Translations under genes and position numbers: made by a program
Shown here: piece after piece, positions 40,615 to 50,600 of the stretch
Layout: each line of letters begins with the position of its first letter
Position numbering within the stretch: the stretch's first letter is position 1
Notes under the pieces: model-generated
Told to the model about the DNA's origin: nothing
The model's database searches: none
What the model saw: only the letters and a program-made list of their open reading frames with translations
DNA from: Gemmatimonadota bacterium
GTDB taxonomy: Bacteria; Gemmatimonadota; Gemmatimonadetes; Gemmatimonadales; Gemmatimonadaceae
Reading direction: 5' to 3'
DNA: 64,000 bases
Assembly: GCA_021298395.1 (NCBI GenBank)
Contig: JAJTFH010000008.1
Span: 1-64,000 of the forward strand

Positions 40615-41487
40615 TTACGGCGGCGTGGTCCCCGCGCGCCGGGCCTCCTCCGCCTCCTTCCGCTCCCGCTCCTTTCGTTCGCGTAGCGCCTTCACCGCGC
40701 GATAGAAGTCATCATCGCGCTGCCGCCGCTCCGCCTGCTCGATGATCTCGGAGCGCATCGCCGTCAGTCGACGGGCCCGCTCCGTATCCATGTTCCCTGG
40801 CGGGATGTTGAGCGGGAGCAACGCCAGCAGCGCCGTGGGAATCGAGAAATCCCCGAGCCGGATCATCCCGCCGTCGAGCCCGTACTTCTTCCCATTCCGC
40901 TCGAAGACCCAACTCGGTACGGTCGAACCCGGGGGAAGCCGACGGAGCGAATCCACATACGCCGCGCCGAAGGCATCGACGATCGCTTTGAGCGAGTCCG
41001 CACGCGTCATCGGGCGATACGGCCCCTCGATGTAGTCGCCGGGACGCGCTGGCGCGAGCCAGAGACGCGGGTCGTTGAAGGAGGGACGGATCCCCTGCGT
41101 GGGCCCGCCTCCACCGACCAAGGGCCCTGTGCCGCCCGAGGGCACTCGTGCTGGGCCCGACGGCTCGGCGATCCCGACCGGCACATCACCTGGCGCGACG
41201 ATCGGCGCGGATGGCTCGGTCGGCGTGATCGGTGAGAGCGGACGGTCATCTCCCCCATCCCGTTGCTCGACGCGGCCACGCGCCACGCGCGGCACCGTGT
41301 CGACCGCGACGAAGCGGAGACGCTCCTCGCGGACCTCGCTGGACTGAAAGGCGTCGTACGCGATCGGGACGGCGATCGCCGATCCGAGGACCACGAGGAA
41401 GAGGAGCTGCAGGACGACCGCGATGAGCGACGCGCGCGGATCGCTCCCGCGCGTCGGGATCAGCGTGAATCGTCCGCGCGGCGTCAC
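40615..41487 (-). CDS. Single-pass membrane protein of unknown function
   Basis: From the GTG at 41487 (GTGA overlap with the FAH-family gene) the 290-residue protein has a basic N-terminus, one membrane helix near residues 20-42 (LIAVVLQLLFLVVLGSAIAVP), a Pro/Gly-rich extracytoplasmic linker (about 65-130), a folded region with FNDPRLWLAP and SWVFERNGKKYGLDGGMIRLGDF, and a charged Arg/Glu-rich coiled tail. The topology resembles envelope-spanning or TonB-like proteins, but the TonB C-terminal fold is not evident. I do not recognise the family. Confidence 0.7.
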   Translation of the reverse strand: MTPRGRFTLIPTRGSDPRASLIAVVLQLLFLVVLGSAIAVPIAYDAFQSSEVREERLRFVAVDTVPRVARGRVEQRDGGDDRPLSPITPTEPSAPIVAPGDVPVGIAEPSGPARVPSGGTGPLVGGGGPTQGIRPSFNDPRLWLAPARPGDYIEGPYRPMTRADSLKAIVDAFGAAYVDSLRRLPPGSTVPSWVFERNGKKYGLDGGMIRLGDFSIPTALLALLPLNIPPGNMDTERARRLTAMRSEIIEQAERRQRDDDFYRAVKALRERKERERKEAEEARRAGTTPP

Positions 41488-42098
41488 CCCGCGGCCACGA
41501 CCGGGTTGCGCACGCGGCTCCACCCGGGGATCTCGACCTCGACCACGTCGCCTGGGGCGAGCGGACCGACCCCGGCTGGCGTCCCCGTGATCACGAGGTC
41601 CCCCGGCTCGAGCGTCACCGCCTGCGAGATGAAGCTGATCACCTCGGCGATCGGGAAGATCATCTCCGCGCTGCGCCCGCGCTGCCGCTCCTCCCCGTTC
41701 ACGCGGGTGATCACCTCGAGTGCGGCGAGGTCGGGCGTCCCCTGCCGCTCGTCGCCGATGGGGCAGAAGGTGTCATAGCCCTTGGCGCGCCACCACTGCG
41801 GATCGCTCTTCTGGAGATCGCGCGCGCTCACATCGTTCACCGCGACCACGCCACGGACCGCCGCGGCGCAGGCGGCTGGCGAAGCCTTGGTCAACCGCTG
41901 GCCGATCACGAGGCCGATCTCCCCCTCGTAATCGATGCGTCCGATCCCGGCGGGGAGGGCGATCGCCTCCCCCGAGGCGATCACCGAGGACGGAGGCTTG
42001 AGGAAGATGACGGGCGTGGTGGGGACCTCGTTGCCGAGTTCCTTGGCATGCTCGCGATAGTTCCGACCGACGCAGAGGATCTTTCCGGGAGTGGGCAT
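41484..42098 (-). CDS. Fumarylacetoacetate hydrolase (FAH) family protein
   Basis: A 204-residue single-domain FAH-fold enzyme. Motifs are CVGRNYREHAKELG, IFLKPPSSV, the metal-binding IDYEGEIGLVIG, VNDVSARDLQ and TGTPAGVGPL. Members of this length include acylpyruvate hydrolases and oxaloacetate decarboxylases/tautomerases, so the substrate is open. It lies 15 bp after the JAMM-DinG gene and overlaps the membrane-protein gene by four bases. Confidence 0.9.
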   Translation of the reverse strand: MPTPGKILCVGRNYREHAKELGNEVPTTPVIFLKPPSSVIASGEAIALPAGIGRIDYEGEIGLVIGQRLTKASPAACAAAVRGVVAVNDVSARDLQKSDPQWWRAKGYDTFCPIGDERQGTPDLAALEVITRVNGEERQRGRSAEMIFPIAEVISFISQAVTLEPGDLVITGTPAGVGPLAPGDVVEVEIPGWSRVRNPVVAAG

Positions 42099-42113
42099 CT
42101 GAGCAATCTACCC

Positions 42114-44672
42114 CTAGGAGACGGTGTGGTTCGAGGTAACGATTGGGCTCGGACTCCCCTGGTAGAACGCCTCTAGCTCGGGACGGATCAGCGCCCAGGG
42201 CCCCTGGAGCCGACGTGCGGGTGGGAGTCCCTCGAGGAGGCGACGCCCATATCCCTTGGTGACGACGCGGGGATCACAGATCATCACCACCCCATGGTCG
42301 GTGGCGGTGCGGATCAACCGCCCGAACCCCTGCTTAAGGCGCAACGCCGCATGGGGGATCATGTAGTCCGCAAACGCGTCGCCCCCCTCCGCTTCGATCG
42401 CCTCGCACTGGGCGGCGGTCATCGGCTCGGTGGGGACGCGGAAGGGGATCTTGGCGAGGACGAGACCGCGGAGCGCGCGCCCCGGGACATCGACGCCCTC
42501 CCAGAAGCTCGCCGTGCCGACCAGGACCGCATCGCCATGCTCACGAAAACGTCGCAGGAGATCGTCGCGCGGCGACTCCCCATGGACGAGCAGGGGATGC
42601 GCGGCCGCGACCCCACGGTCGCGCAGGAGCCGCGCCCCCTCCTTCACGTCGCGGTGACTCGTGAAGAGGACGAAGATCCCACCCTCCGTCATCGCGATGA
42701 GCTCCGCCGCCGCCTCGACGGTCCGCTGGAGATGCGCGGCGCCCTCGACGTTTGGCAGGGGGAAGTCGCTCGGGATCGCGAGGATCGCCTGCGAGGGATA
42801 ATCGAAGGGTGAGGGGAGTGAGGCGGTCACCGGCGTCAGGGCGTCATCATCGGCGAGCCCCAGCCGTGTCGCCATGAAGTCGAAGCCATCCTCCCCGACG
42901 GTGAGCGTCGCACTGGTCACGACCGCGGTCTCCACCCGTCGGAAGAGGTCCTCACGAAGGACCGGGGCGAGATCGAGCGGGACCGCCGTCGCGCCGATGT
43001 TGCCATCCCCCCCACGTCGCTCGAGCCATCGCACCCGCGGCGCCCCCGCCACGTCGGAGCGGAGGGCCACCCGCAGGGCATCACCGGAGGACTGCAGCCG
43101 GCGGGTCACCCCGCGCACCTCGTTCAGCAGCGGCGCCAACTCCTCCGCTCGTTGCTCATCGCTTTCGAGGCGATCCCGCACCAGGCGTAACCCATCGCCC
43201 AAGAGATCGATGTCGGCGAGCAGGTCGTCGAGCGCCGCACCGAGGCCCGCGGTCCAGATCGGATCCTCATCGAAGCGATCGGTGAGCCGGATCTGCGGTT
43301 CGCGTTGCTCGTCCACCCACTGCGCGAGCAGATCATAGAGCACCGCGGTCCGCATCCGGGCTGACCCGAGCGAGGGGAAGAGCCGCGCGCGCACCAGGTC
43401 GAGACTCGCGACACTCAGCGCATCGATCCCCACCGCGAGCGCCCGCTCGAGCGCCGGGAGCAACCCCTTCCCGCGCCGCTCGAGGCGCGCGAAGAGCCGC
43501 TCCAGCCCGCGCCGCGAGACCGACTGCCCGAGGTGCTCGGCGGCGGCGTCCTCGAGGTGATGCCCCTCATCGATGATCAGCCGCTTGTACGCCGGGAGGA
43601 CCGCCGCGTCGTCCCAGCGCTGTGAGGCGCGCCGGACCGCGAGGTCGGCCATCAGCAGATGATGGTTCACCACGATGACATCGGCGGTCGCCGCCGCACG
43701 GCGCGCCTTGAAGACGAAGCACTGATCGAAGTGCGGACAGCGGAGCCGCGTGCAGAGATCGCTCTCCGCCGCGACCTCGTCCCACACCTCTGCACGGGGT
43801 GGCACTGCGAGATCCGCGAGCGACCCATCGGTCGTCTGTTCGGCCCAGGCCTCCAACAGCCCGAGGTCACTCGCGACATCATCCTCGAAGAGCGCCGGCC
43901 CCTGTGCCCGCGCCTGCTCGAGTCGCTGCAAGCAGAGGTAGTTCCGCCATCCCTTGAGGAGCGCGAAGGAGACGCGCTGATCCGTGAGCGTCTTCGCGAG
44001 GAAGGGGAGATCCTTCCCGACGAGCTGCTCCTGCAGGGTGATGGTATTGGTGCTCACCACGGTACGCTCCCCGCTCGCCGCCGCCCATCGGAGCGCGGGC
44101 ACCAGATAGCCGAGCGACTTCCCCACCCCGGTCCCCGCCTCGAGCAATCCGATCCCCCCCATGGAGAAGAGATCGGCGATGCGCGCGGCCATCTCCCGCT
44201 GACTTGGCCGGTCCTCATATCGCCCCAGACGCCCCGCGATCGGACCCTCGGGACCCAGGAGCGCAGCGACCGCCACCGGCTCAAGGCTCGCGGGGGCGGG
44301 CGGACGCGGGATCTCGACCACCACGTAGAGCCGCGAGGCCATGTTGTCGATGATCGCGAAGCCGATCCCATCGTCGTGCAGGCGCGCCGCGACCTCGAGG
44401 TCCGCCGACGAGGGCTCCAACCACCCACTCGGATGATTATGGAGCAGCAGCTCACCCCGGTTTGCGAACCCCGGGAGAGCGAGCACACTCCGCACATCGC
44501 CGCGCGCCACCACCCGCGCCGACTGCACGATCCCCTCGGCATCGACGGTGCAGACGAAGCAGACCTCGCGCCCCCCCGCGAGCTGGATCGCGAGCCGGAT
44601 CGCCGTCGCCGCGCTCGGGGTGACGCGTCCCGGGTCCCCGTGCGGTGCGCGCTCGGCCTCGGCCACGCTCAC
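42114..44672 (-). CDS. DinG/XPD-family helicase with N-terminal RadC-like JAMM domain
   Basis: The 852-residue protein starts at GTG 44672 (GTGA overlap with the upstream gene). Residues 20-125 form a JAMM/RadC-like domain with the metal motif LLLHNHPSGWLEPSSADL (H78, H80, S89, D91). A superfamily 2 helicase follows: Q-motif near Q158, Walker A AGTGVGKS (179-186), cysteines of an XPD-type iron-sulfur cluster (LCLQRL; CTRLRCPHFDQC), the DEGH box and C-terminal motifs (FTSHRDVKEG; GTASFWEGVDVPG; GFGRLIRT). It should unwind DNA 5' to 3' in repair or R-loop removal. The JAMM fusion is unusual. Confidence 0.93.
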   Translation of the reverse strand: MSVAEAERAPHGDPGRVTPSAATAIRLAIQLAGGREVCFVCTVDAEGIVQSARVVARGDVRSVLALPGFANRGELLLHNHPSGWLEPSSADLEVAARLHDDGIGFAIIDNMASRLYVVVEIPRPPAPASLEPVAVAALLGPEGPIAGRLGRYEDRPSQREMAARIADLFSMGGIGLLEAGTGVGKSLGYLVPALRWAAASGERTVVSTNTITLQEQLVGKDLPFLAKTLTDQRVSFALLKGWRNYLCLQRLEQARAQGPALFEDDVASDLGLLEAWAEQTTDGSLADLAVPPRAEVWDEVAAESDLCTRLRCPHFDQCFVFKARRAAATADVIVVNHHLLMADLAVRRASQRWDDAAVLPAYKRLIIDEGHHLEDAAAEHLGQSVSRRGLERLFARLERRGKGLLPALERALAVGIDALSVASLDLVRARLFPSLGSARMRTAVLYDLLAQWVDEQREPQIRLTDRFDEDPIWTAGLGAALDDLLADIDLLGDGLRLVRDRLESDEQRAEELAPLLNEVRGVTRRLQSSGDALRVALRSDVAGAPRVRWLERRGGDGNIGATAVPLDLAPVLREDLFRRVETAVVTSATLTVGEDGFDFMATRLGLADDDALTPVTASLPSPFDYPSQAILAIPSDFPLPNVEGAAHLQRTVEAAAELIAMTEGGIFVLFTSHRDVKEGARLLRDRGVAAAHPLLVHGESPRDDLLRRFREHGDAVLVGTASFWEGVDVPGRALRGLVLAKIPFRVPTEPMTAAQCEAIEAEGGDAFADYMIPHAALRLKQGFGRLIRTATDHGVVMICDPRVVTKGYGRRLLEGLPPARRLQGPWALIRPELEAFYQGSPSPIVTSNHTVS

Positions 44673-45967
44673 GTCTTCAACGGCTTCTGCTTCGCCGCGG
44701 GGAAGAGCACGTTGTTGAGGATCAGGCGATAGCCCGGCGAGTTGGGATGCAACGCGAGATCGGTCGGCGGGGCGCCGACCGCATGCTGCGGATCCTCGGG
44801 GTCATGCCCGCCGAGGTAGGTCCACGACCCGCGCCCGAAGCTCCCATGCACGTACTTCACCCAGGGGGCGCCCGCCTCCTCCGCGAGGATCGTGACCCCC
44901 GGCTTGAGCCGGTTCCGAGTGAACGAGGTGGTCACCCCGAAGTAGTCGCGAAGCACCGTGCGGTGGTTCTGCACGAGCATCGACGCCACCGGATCGAACT
45001 TCGCCGAGAAGCCGAAGAGGGCGAAGGTCCCGAGGGGCTGACGACGGAGGGGGACATTCACCTGATGGCCGTCGATGTCGCTCATCGCGTTGACTCCGGG
45101 CGCCATCTCGAGCGTCGCCCCAGCGAAGGCCATCGCGCGCGTCCACTCCATCTTGCCGTCGGCCCCGGGGTCGACTGGCGATCCATCAGCGGCGACGCCG
45201 GCGATATCGACATCGCGACCCGCGAGCGCGAGTTCCAACGTCTCGGTCGATCCGCACATCGCGAAGAGGAACCCCCCCCGCGAGACGAAGGCGGCGAGCC
45301 GATCCGCGACCGCCTTCTTGAGCGCGGGGATGTCGGCGTGACCGAACCGCCGCGCCATCGCGAGATCGCGCTCGCGGCTCCGCACGAACCAAGGCGCATC
45401 ACGATAGACCGAGGCGAGCTTGTGCTGCTGCCCCGTGAAATCCTCATGATGGAGATGGATCCAGTCGTACGTGGAGAGATCGGTGTCGAGCACCGCATCG
45501 TCCCAGATCGCGTCGTACGGGATCCCAGCATAGGTGAGCGCCAAGGTGACCGCATCGTCCCAGGGCGGCGCATCGGGAGGCGTATAGACGGCGATGCGAG
45601 GCGCCTTCTCCAGCGGCACCGCATCCATGTTCCCTTCCGCCATCTCGCCCCGGAGCGCACGCACGGCGGCCGCGTCCATGGCCTCCACGGTGACGCCCGC
45701 CAAGAGCGCCGCCCGTCGGAGACTCGGCAGGTCAGGCAGGAGGAACGCCCCGCCTCGATAGTTGAGCAACCACTCGCTGCGCACCCCCTCGCGGAGCGCG
45801 CTGAAGGTCACGCCATAGGCCTTGAGATGATTGGCCTGCACCGCATCCATCGGGAGGAGGAGGTGCTGGGCGGCGAGCGGGGACACCACGCCGCCGAGCG
45901 CTGCGACGCTCGACGACACGGCGAGAACGAACCGCACCACCTGCATCACCAGACGCCTCCCGGTCAT
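44669..45967 (-). CDS. Exported AsnB-like protein (labelled asparagine synthetase B in relatives)
   Basis: From ATG 45967 the 432-residue protein has an N-terminal signal (VLAVSSSVAALGGVVSPLAAQ), then LLLPMDAVQANHLKAYGVTF and WLLNYRGGAFLL, as in Bacteroidota proteins named asparagine synthetase B on weak grounds. No N-terminal Cys nucleophile or ATP-pyrophosphatase motif is present, so I doubt synthetase activity. The middle (FVSRGGFLFAMCGSTE) resembles a class I amidotransferase-like or ThuA-like fold. It overlaps both neighbours by four bases. Its true role, probably envelope-related, is unknown. Confidence 0.75.
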   Translation of the reverse strand: MTGRRLVMQVVRFVLAVSSSVAALGGVVSPLAAQHLLLPMDAVQANHLKAYGVTFSALREGVRSEWLLNYRGGAFLLPDLPSLRRAALLAGVTVEAMDAAAVRALRGEMAEGNMDAVPLEKAPRIAVYTPPDAPPWDDAVTLALTYAGIPYDAIWDDAVLDTDLSTYDWIHLHHEDFTGQQHKLASVYRDAPWFVRSRERDLAMARRFGHADIPALKKAVADRLAAFVSRGGFLFAMCGSTETLELALAGRDVDIAGVAADGSPVDPGADGKMEWTRAMAFAGATLEMAPGVNAMSDIDGHQVNVPLRRQPLGTFALFGFSAKFDPVASMLVQNHRTVLRDYFGVTTSFTRNRLKPGVTILAEEAGAPWVKYVHGSFGRGSWTYLGGHDPEDPQHAVGAPPTDLALHPNSPGYRLILNNVLFPAAKQKPLKT

Positions 45968-47673
45968 CGCCGCGCCTCCATCGCCAGGCCATCGAGCTCC
46001 CGCCGCGCCTGCGGCACGAGCGCACTGGTGGGATGCGTGAGGATCAGCTGTTCGAACCGCGCGCGAGCGGCGGCGCGGTCTCCCGTTCGCCGAGCGAGAC
46101 GCCCCCATTCGAGCAGCGCCTCCGCTGCCTCCGGTGCGCTCGCATATCGCTCGACGATCAGCGCCCAGCGCTCGGCCGCCCCCGCCGTATCCCCCCGCGC
46201 CGACTGTACCCGCGCCGCCGAGAGGATCGCGAGCGACGCGACCTCAGGCAACTCGGTCGCCACCTGTTCGAAGGCACGCACCGCGCGCGTCGAGTCCCCG
46301 CGCGCCAGCGCGAGATACGCCGCACCGATCGCCTGTGACCGCGTCGCCGTCGTCCGGGTGAGCAGCGCGAGGACCTCGATGCGCAGCGGATCGGGGGGAT
46401 CCGCCTGGCGCAACGCCGTCCGCGCGGTGCCGATCTCCCCGTCGTAGAGCGCGAGCCATCCACTGACGGCATCGGCATCTTCGAGCGGCGCCGCGCGCAC
46501 CGCGCGGCGCGCGCGGTCCACGTCACCGGCACGGATCCACGCCATCGCGATCGTGCGGGCCTGTCGCCGCGTCCCCTCCGGCCCGAGGGTCTTCGACGCC
46601 GCCGCGAGGACGCGCTCCGCCTCCGCTGCGCGTCCGAGCCGCGCGAGCACCTCGAGCTCGATCGGGACCGCTTCCGCCACACGGCGCTCGCTGACGGGAT
46701 CCTGCTGTGCCTCCCGCACGAGCCCCAGCGCGAGGGTGTCCGCCCCGGCACGCGTGGCGATCCGCGCCGCGCGCAACGCCTGCGCGCTCGACGGCCGCGC
46801 CCGCTGGATCGCCACCACCACCTCGGTCAGCACCCCCCAGGCCTCCACGCGCTCCACCTCCTGCGCGAACTGTTCCCAGATGGCGACGGTGGTATCGCGC
46901 ACCGGAAGCGAGGCGAGGAGCTCCCATCCGCGACGCGGGGCGCCCCATGCCACTTCGAGTTGGGCGAGCGCCTGCTGCGCGCCGAGGGGGGCGGTCGCCA
47001 CGCCCCACCGCACACGCACGCTGTCTCGCAGCGCCACCGGTGTCGGCTGCATCGAGAAGAACGCCGCCATCTCATAGTACGGCTCGGCCCGCATCACCTC
47101 GCGCCACGCACTCGCCGCCTCGGTCCACCGACCGAGTCCGGCGCGGAGCTGCGCCACCTCGAGCAGCATTCCACGGGTGGACCCGAGCCGACGCACCGCC
47201 TCCCCGAGCACCGTGTCGGCCGATGCCATCCGACCATTGAACAACAGGACGCGGGCGTAATCGCGATAGGGATCGATCGACTCAGGGTCGACCGCACGCC
47301 ACGCATCGAAGGCACGGTTCGCCTCGGTCGCTCGTCCGACCGCGACCAGCGCGCGCAGCTGCGCATTCCGCAGGGCGGCCTCACGCGGGAAGCGCGCCAC
47401 GAGCGTATCGAGCGCGGGGAGGACGGAATCCTCCTGTGCGACGAGCGAGAAGGCGCGCTCGAGCCCGAGGACGCCGGGGATCACCGCCCCACGGGCGATC
47501 GCCTCCCGATAGGCCGCGATCGCCTCGCGTGCGCGCCCCTGATTCTCAGCGTCCATCGCGCGGGTCAGCACCGCAGCGGCTGGATCAGGTTGGGCCGCGA
47601 GCGGGCTCGCGAGCAGCAACGCCCCACCGATCGCGTATACGAGGCGGCGCACCTGCGACCGCTGCGCGATCAT
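45964..47673 (-). CDS. Exported TPR-repeat protein
   Basis: A 569-residue protein with a signal peptide (ALLLASPLAAQ) and helix-turn-helix repeats of TPR type along its length (AMDAENQGRAREAIAAYREAI, then LEWGRLARRTGDRAAARARFEQLI). It presumably scaffolds periplasmic partners. It overlaps the DUF4175 and AsnB-like genes by four bases each, so the three are made together. There is no catalytic domain. Confidence 0.8.
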   Translation of the reverse strand: MIAQRSQVRRLVYAIGGALLLASPLAAQPDPAAAVLTRAMDAENQGRAREAIAAYREAIARGAVIPGVLGLERAFSLVAQEDSVLPALDTLVARFPREAALRNAQLRALVAVGRATEANRAFDAWRAVDPESIDPYRDYARVLLFNGRMASADTVLGEAVRRLGSTRGMLLEVAQLRAGLGRWTEAASAWREVMRAEPYYEMAAFFSMQPTPVALRDSVRVRWGVATAPLGAQQALAQLEVAWGAPRRGWELLASLPVRDTTVAIWEQFAQEVERVEAWGVLTEVVVAIQRARPSSAQALRAARIATRAGADTLALGLVREAQQDPVSERRVAEAVPIELEVLARLGRAAEAERVLAAASKTLGPEGTRRQARTIAMAWIRAGDVDRARRAVRAAPLEDADAVSGWLALYDGEIGTARTALRQADPPDPLRIEVLALLTRTTATRSQAIGAAYLALARGDSTRAVRAFEQVATELPEVASLAILSAARVQSARGDTAGAAERWALIVERYASAPEAAEALLEWGRLARRTGDRAAARARFEQLILTHPTSALVPQARRELDGLAMEARR

Positions 47674-50600
47674 GGCACCCGCTCCGCGTTCAGCCGACGG
47701 AAATACTCGAGCGCGAGGGCGCGCTCCTCGGGTGAGAGGGCGCGCAGCTCCGCCCAGGATGGCGTCGCGAACCGCTGGGCCTCCGCCCCCGTCGCGCGCG
47801 AACCGACGGGCGTGAATCGGGCCGGTTCACGCGCGGCGGCACGCGCCTCGCGCCGCTGCGTGGCATCGCGCTCCTCCTGCTCCAACGAGCGCCCCGCGTC
47901 GAGCATGCGACGCAGGAGACGTTCGAGCCGTTGTTCGGTCGCAGCGGTCGCGATCCCCTGGTCGAGCTGCTGCGCCAGGCCGCGCGCCTCGCGCGCCATC
48001 TCCTGCGCACGACCGCTCGGATCCACATCGGCCGCCTCGTCGAGCGCCTGCGCCACCGCCCGTTGCGACTGCGCGAGCCGACGCGCCTGCGCCTGCCCCT
48101 GTTCGTCGAGCCCCTCGCTCCCCGATTGCCCCGCGGCACGTGCCATGGAGAGGAGACTCTGCAACTGGCCGTTCATCGCGCCCTGCTGCTGGGCGGCCTG
48201 CTGCAACTGTTGCATCAGCTCGGGGAGCCCCGACGCCGACGACGCGGACGCCGCGCGTTCGCGATCGCGCGTCAGCTGCTGCGCCGCCTGGCGCAACGCA
48301 TCCGCCGCCTCGCGCATCTCAGCGTTCGATGCCCCCGGTCCCCCCTGCTGCACCTGACGCGCGGCCTCACTCACCTGCTGCTGCGCCGCCGCCATCGTCT
48401 GTTGCGAGCGCGGCGAGACCAGAGCCGACTGGCGCGCCTGTTCGGCGAGGCGCTGCTGCGCCGCCTGCACCCCCTGCTGCACCGCACTCTGCCGCGCGCG
48501 CACCGCGGGGTCGGCGGGATCCTGCCGCGCTTCCTCGGCCACGCGCTCCTGCTCCCGCGCGAGCTGCAGGAGTTCCTGCACCGAGCGATCGAGCGCCGAG
48601 GTGAGCTCACCTCGCCACTCGGCGAGCTGCGCGCGCTGCGTCTCGGCGAGGGTGCGCGCCGCCTCCTCCGCCGCCTGCGCCGCGGTCTCCGCCGCCCCCT
48701 CACGCGACGCCGCCTCCGCACGGCGCGCCGCCTCGGCGGCCTCACGCGCCCCCCGCGCGCCGGTCTGCGCCCGGGCCGAGGCAAGCCGCTGCGCCATCGC
48801 CTCGACGGCCTGCTCGAGCGCATCGGCGCGGCGCGCCAACTGCTCGGCGGTGGTCGGCGGCGGCGCGGAGTCCGCCGCGCCCTTCGCATCCGCGTACCGA
48901 CGCTGGTCCTTGGCGAGCGCCTCCGCCTGGTCGGCAGTCGTGCGCATCGCTCCTTCGAGCGCGGCCCGTTGCAGCATCTGCGCGCTCCGCTCCAACGCCT
49001 CACGCATCCGCTGTTGCTGTGCCGCGACCTCCGCGAGCGACTGGCGCGTGCGGTCGGCGTCGCCCGACTCTCGGGCCGCGTCGAGTCGCTGGAGCGACGC
49101 GTCGAGCGATCCCGAGAGCGCCTCACGTAACAACCGCTGCGCGTCCTGCAGTTGCCGTGCGAGCGTGGTGTCGAGCGCACCGGCCTGACGCAACCGTTCC
49201 TCGAGCGTCTGCGCGGTGGCCTCGAGCTCTGCCACCTTCTCCTGCACCGCCCGTTGCTGCGCCGCGATCTCGCGGGCCTGCTCGGCGCGCTCCGCCCGGA
49301 GCGCCCCGCGATCCCGGGCCTGCGCCGCATCGGCCGTGCGCTCCGCCAACGCCGCCTGGGCGCGTGCCGCCGCGACCGCCGCGGCCGCCGCCGCATCGCC
49401 GACCTCCCGCGCGGCCTCGCGGCCCTCATCTGCCGTCGGCACCTGCAGCTCGAGTGGCGCGCTCTCCACCACACGAGCCCGCGGCCCCGCCTCGCGCGCG
49501 ACCGCGACGAGACGGACCGTCGCGCCCGGCGTGAGTCCGAGTGCCGCGAGATCGAGCCGCACCGCGCCGACCCACGCCGCCTCTCCACCAGCGCTGAGCG
49601 TCGTCTCCGTCGATGCCCCGCCCTGCCCCGCCGCATCGATCACCTGCCGACGGATCGCGATCGTCCCGAGCCGATGATCATCCTCGGCGACCACCTCGAT
49701 CGCGACCCGCGACGCGGGATCGACGCGCACCGGCCCCTCCGGATTCACGATGCTGATCCGCGGCGCGAGGTCGGGGATCACCTCGACCGCCAACGGCGCG
49801 GGGAGATCCTCGATCGGCGTCGACCGCCCCACCGCCTCCCATGCATAGGAACCGCTTCGAGTCGGCGTGAAGCGCCCACCGAATCGCAGACCCTCCGCCG
49901 GCAGCGCCACGCGCGCCGTGCGCGCGACCGGGCGCGCGGCCGGGCCGGGCGCCTCCATGTCATCGACCGGGACGAGCGTCACGGACGCCAAGGCCTCCGA
50001 GGCGCGCCCCTCGATCGCCAGCACCGTCCCTTCGGGGATCTGCAGTGGCATCTCGGCATCGACCGACTCGGCGGGGCGTTCGAGATACGCCGGGAACACC
50101 GCCGTGACGCGCACATCGCCGAGGAAGGGGCGATCGACCGCGCGCACCTGTGCCGTATCGGTGGTGACGCGCCCATCGGAGGCGACGAGGCGGAGGTCGG
50201 CGTCGACACGCGCGAGGGTGAGACGCGCGCGCCCATCGGCGGCGACCGCGAGCAGCGTATCGCGCCATCCCGCCCCAAGTGGGCGCCAGGTCACCTGCAC
50301 CGTCGGCCGCCCATCGGCGCGCAGGTCGATCGCGAGCGAGCTCCCGCGCGCCACGCCGATCGGGAGTCCATCGAATCGCAACGGGGCGAGTAACTGCCCT
50401 CGCGCGGCGGCGATCGGCCGCTGCATCACGCGCCACCCATTGGGCTGAGCCCGCCACGTGAATCCAGCGACGAGCGACGCGCCGAGCATCGCCACCACCG
50501 CGAGCCCCATCCCACGCCGACGCCGAGCGGCGGCGCGAGGGGCGAGCGCATCGACAGCGGGCGCGAGCTGCTCCCCGATCCGCGCCGCCGCCGCGTCGAT

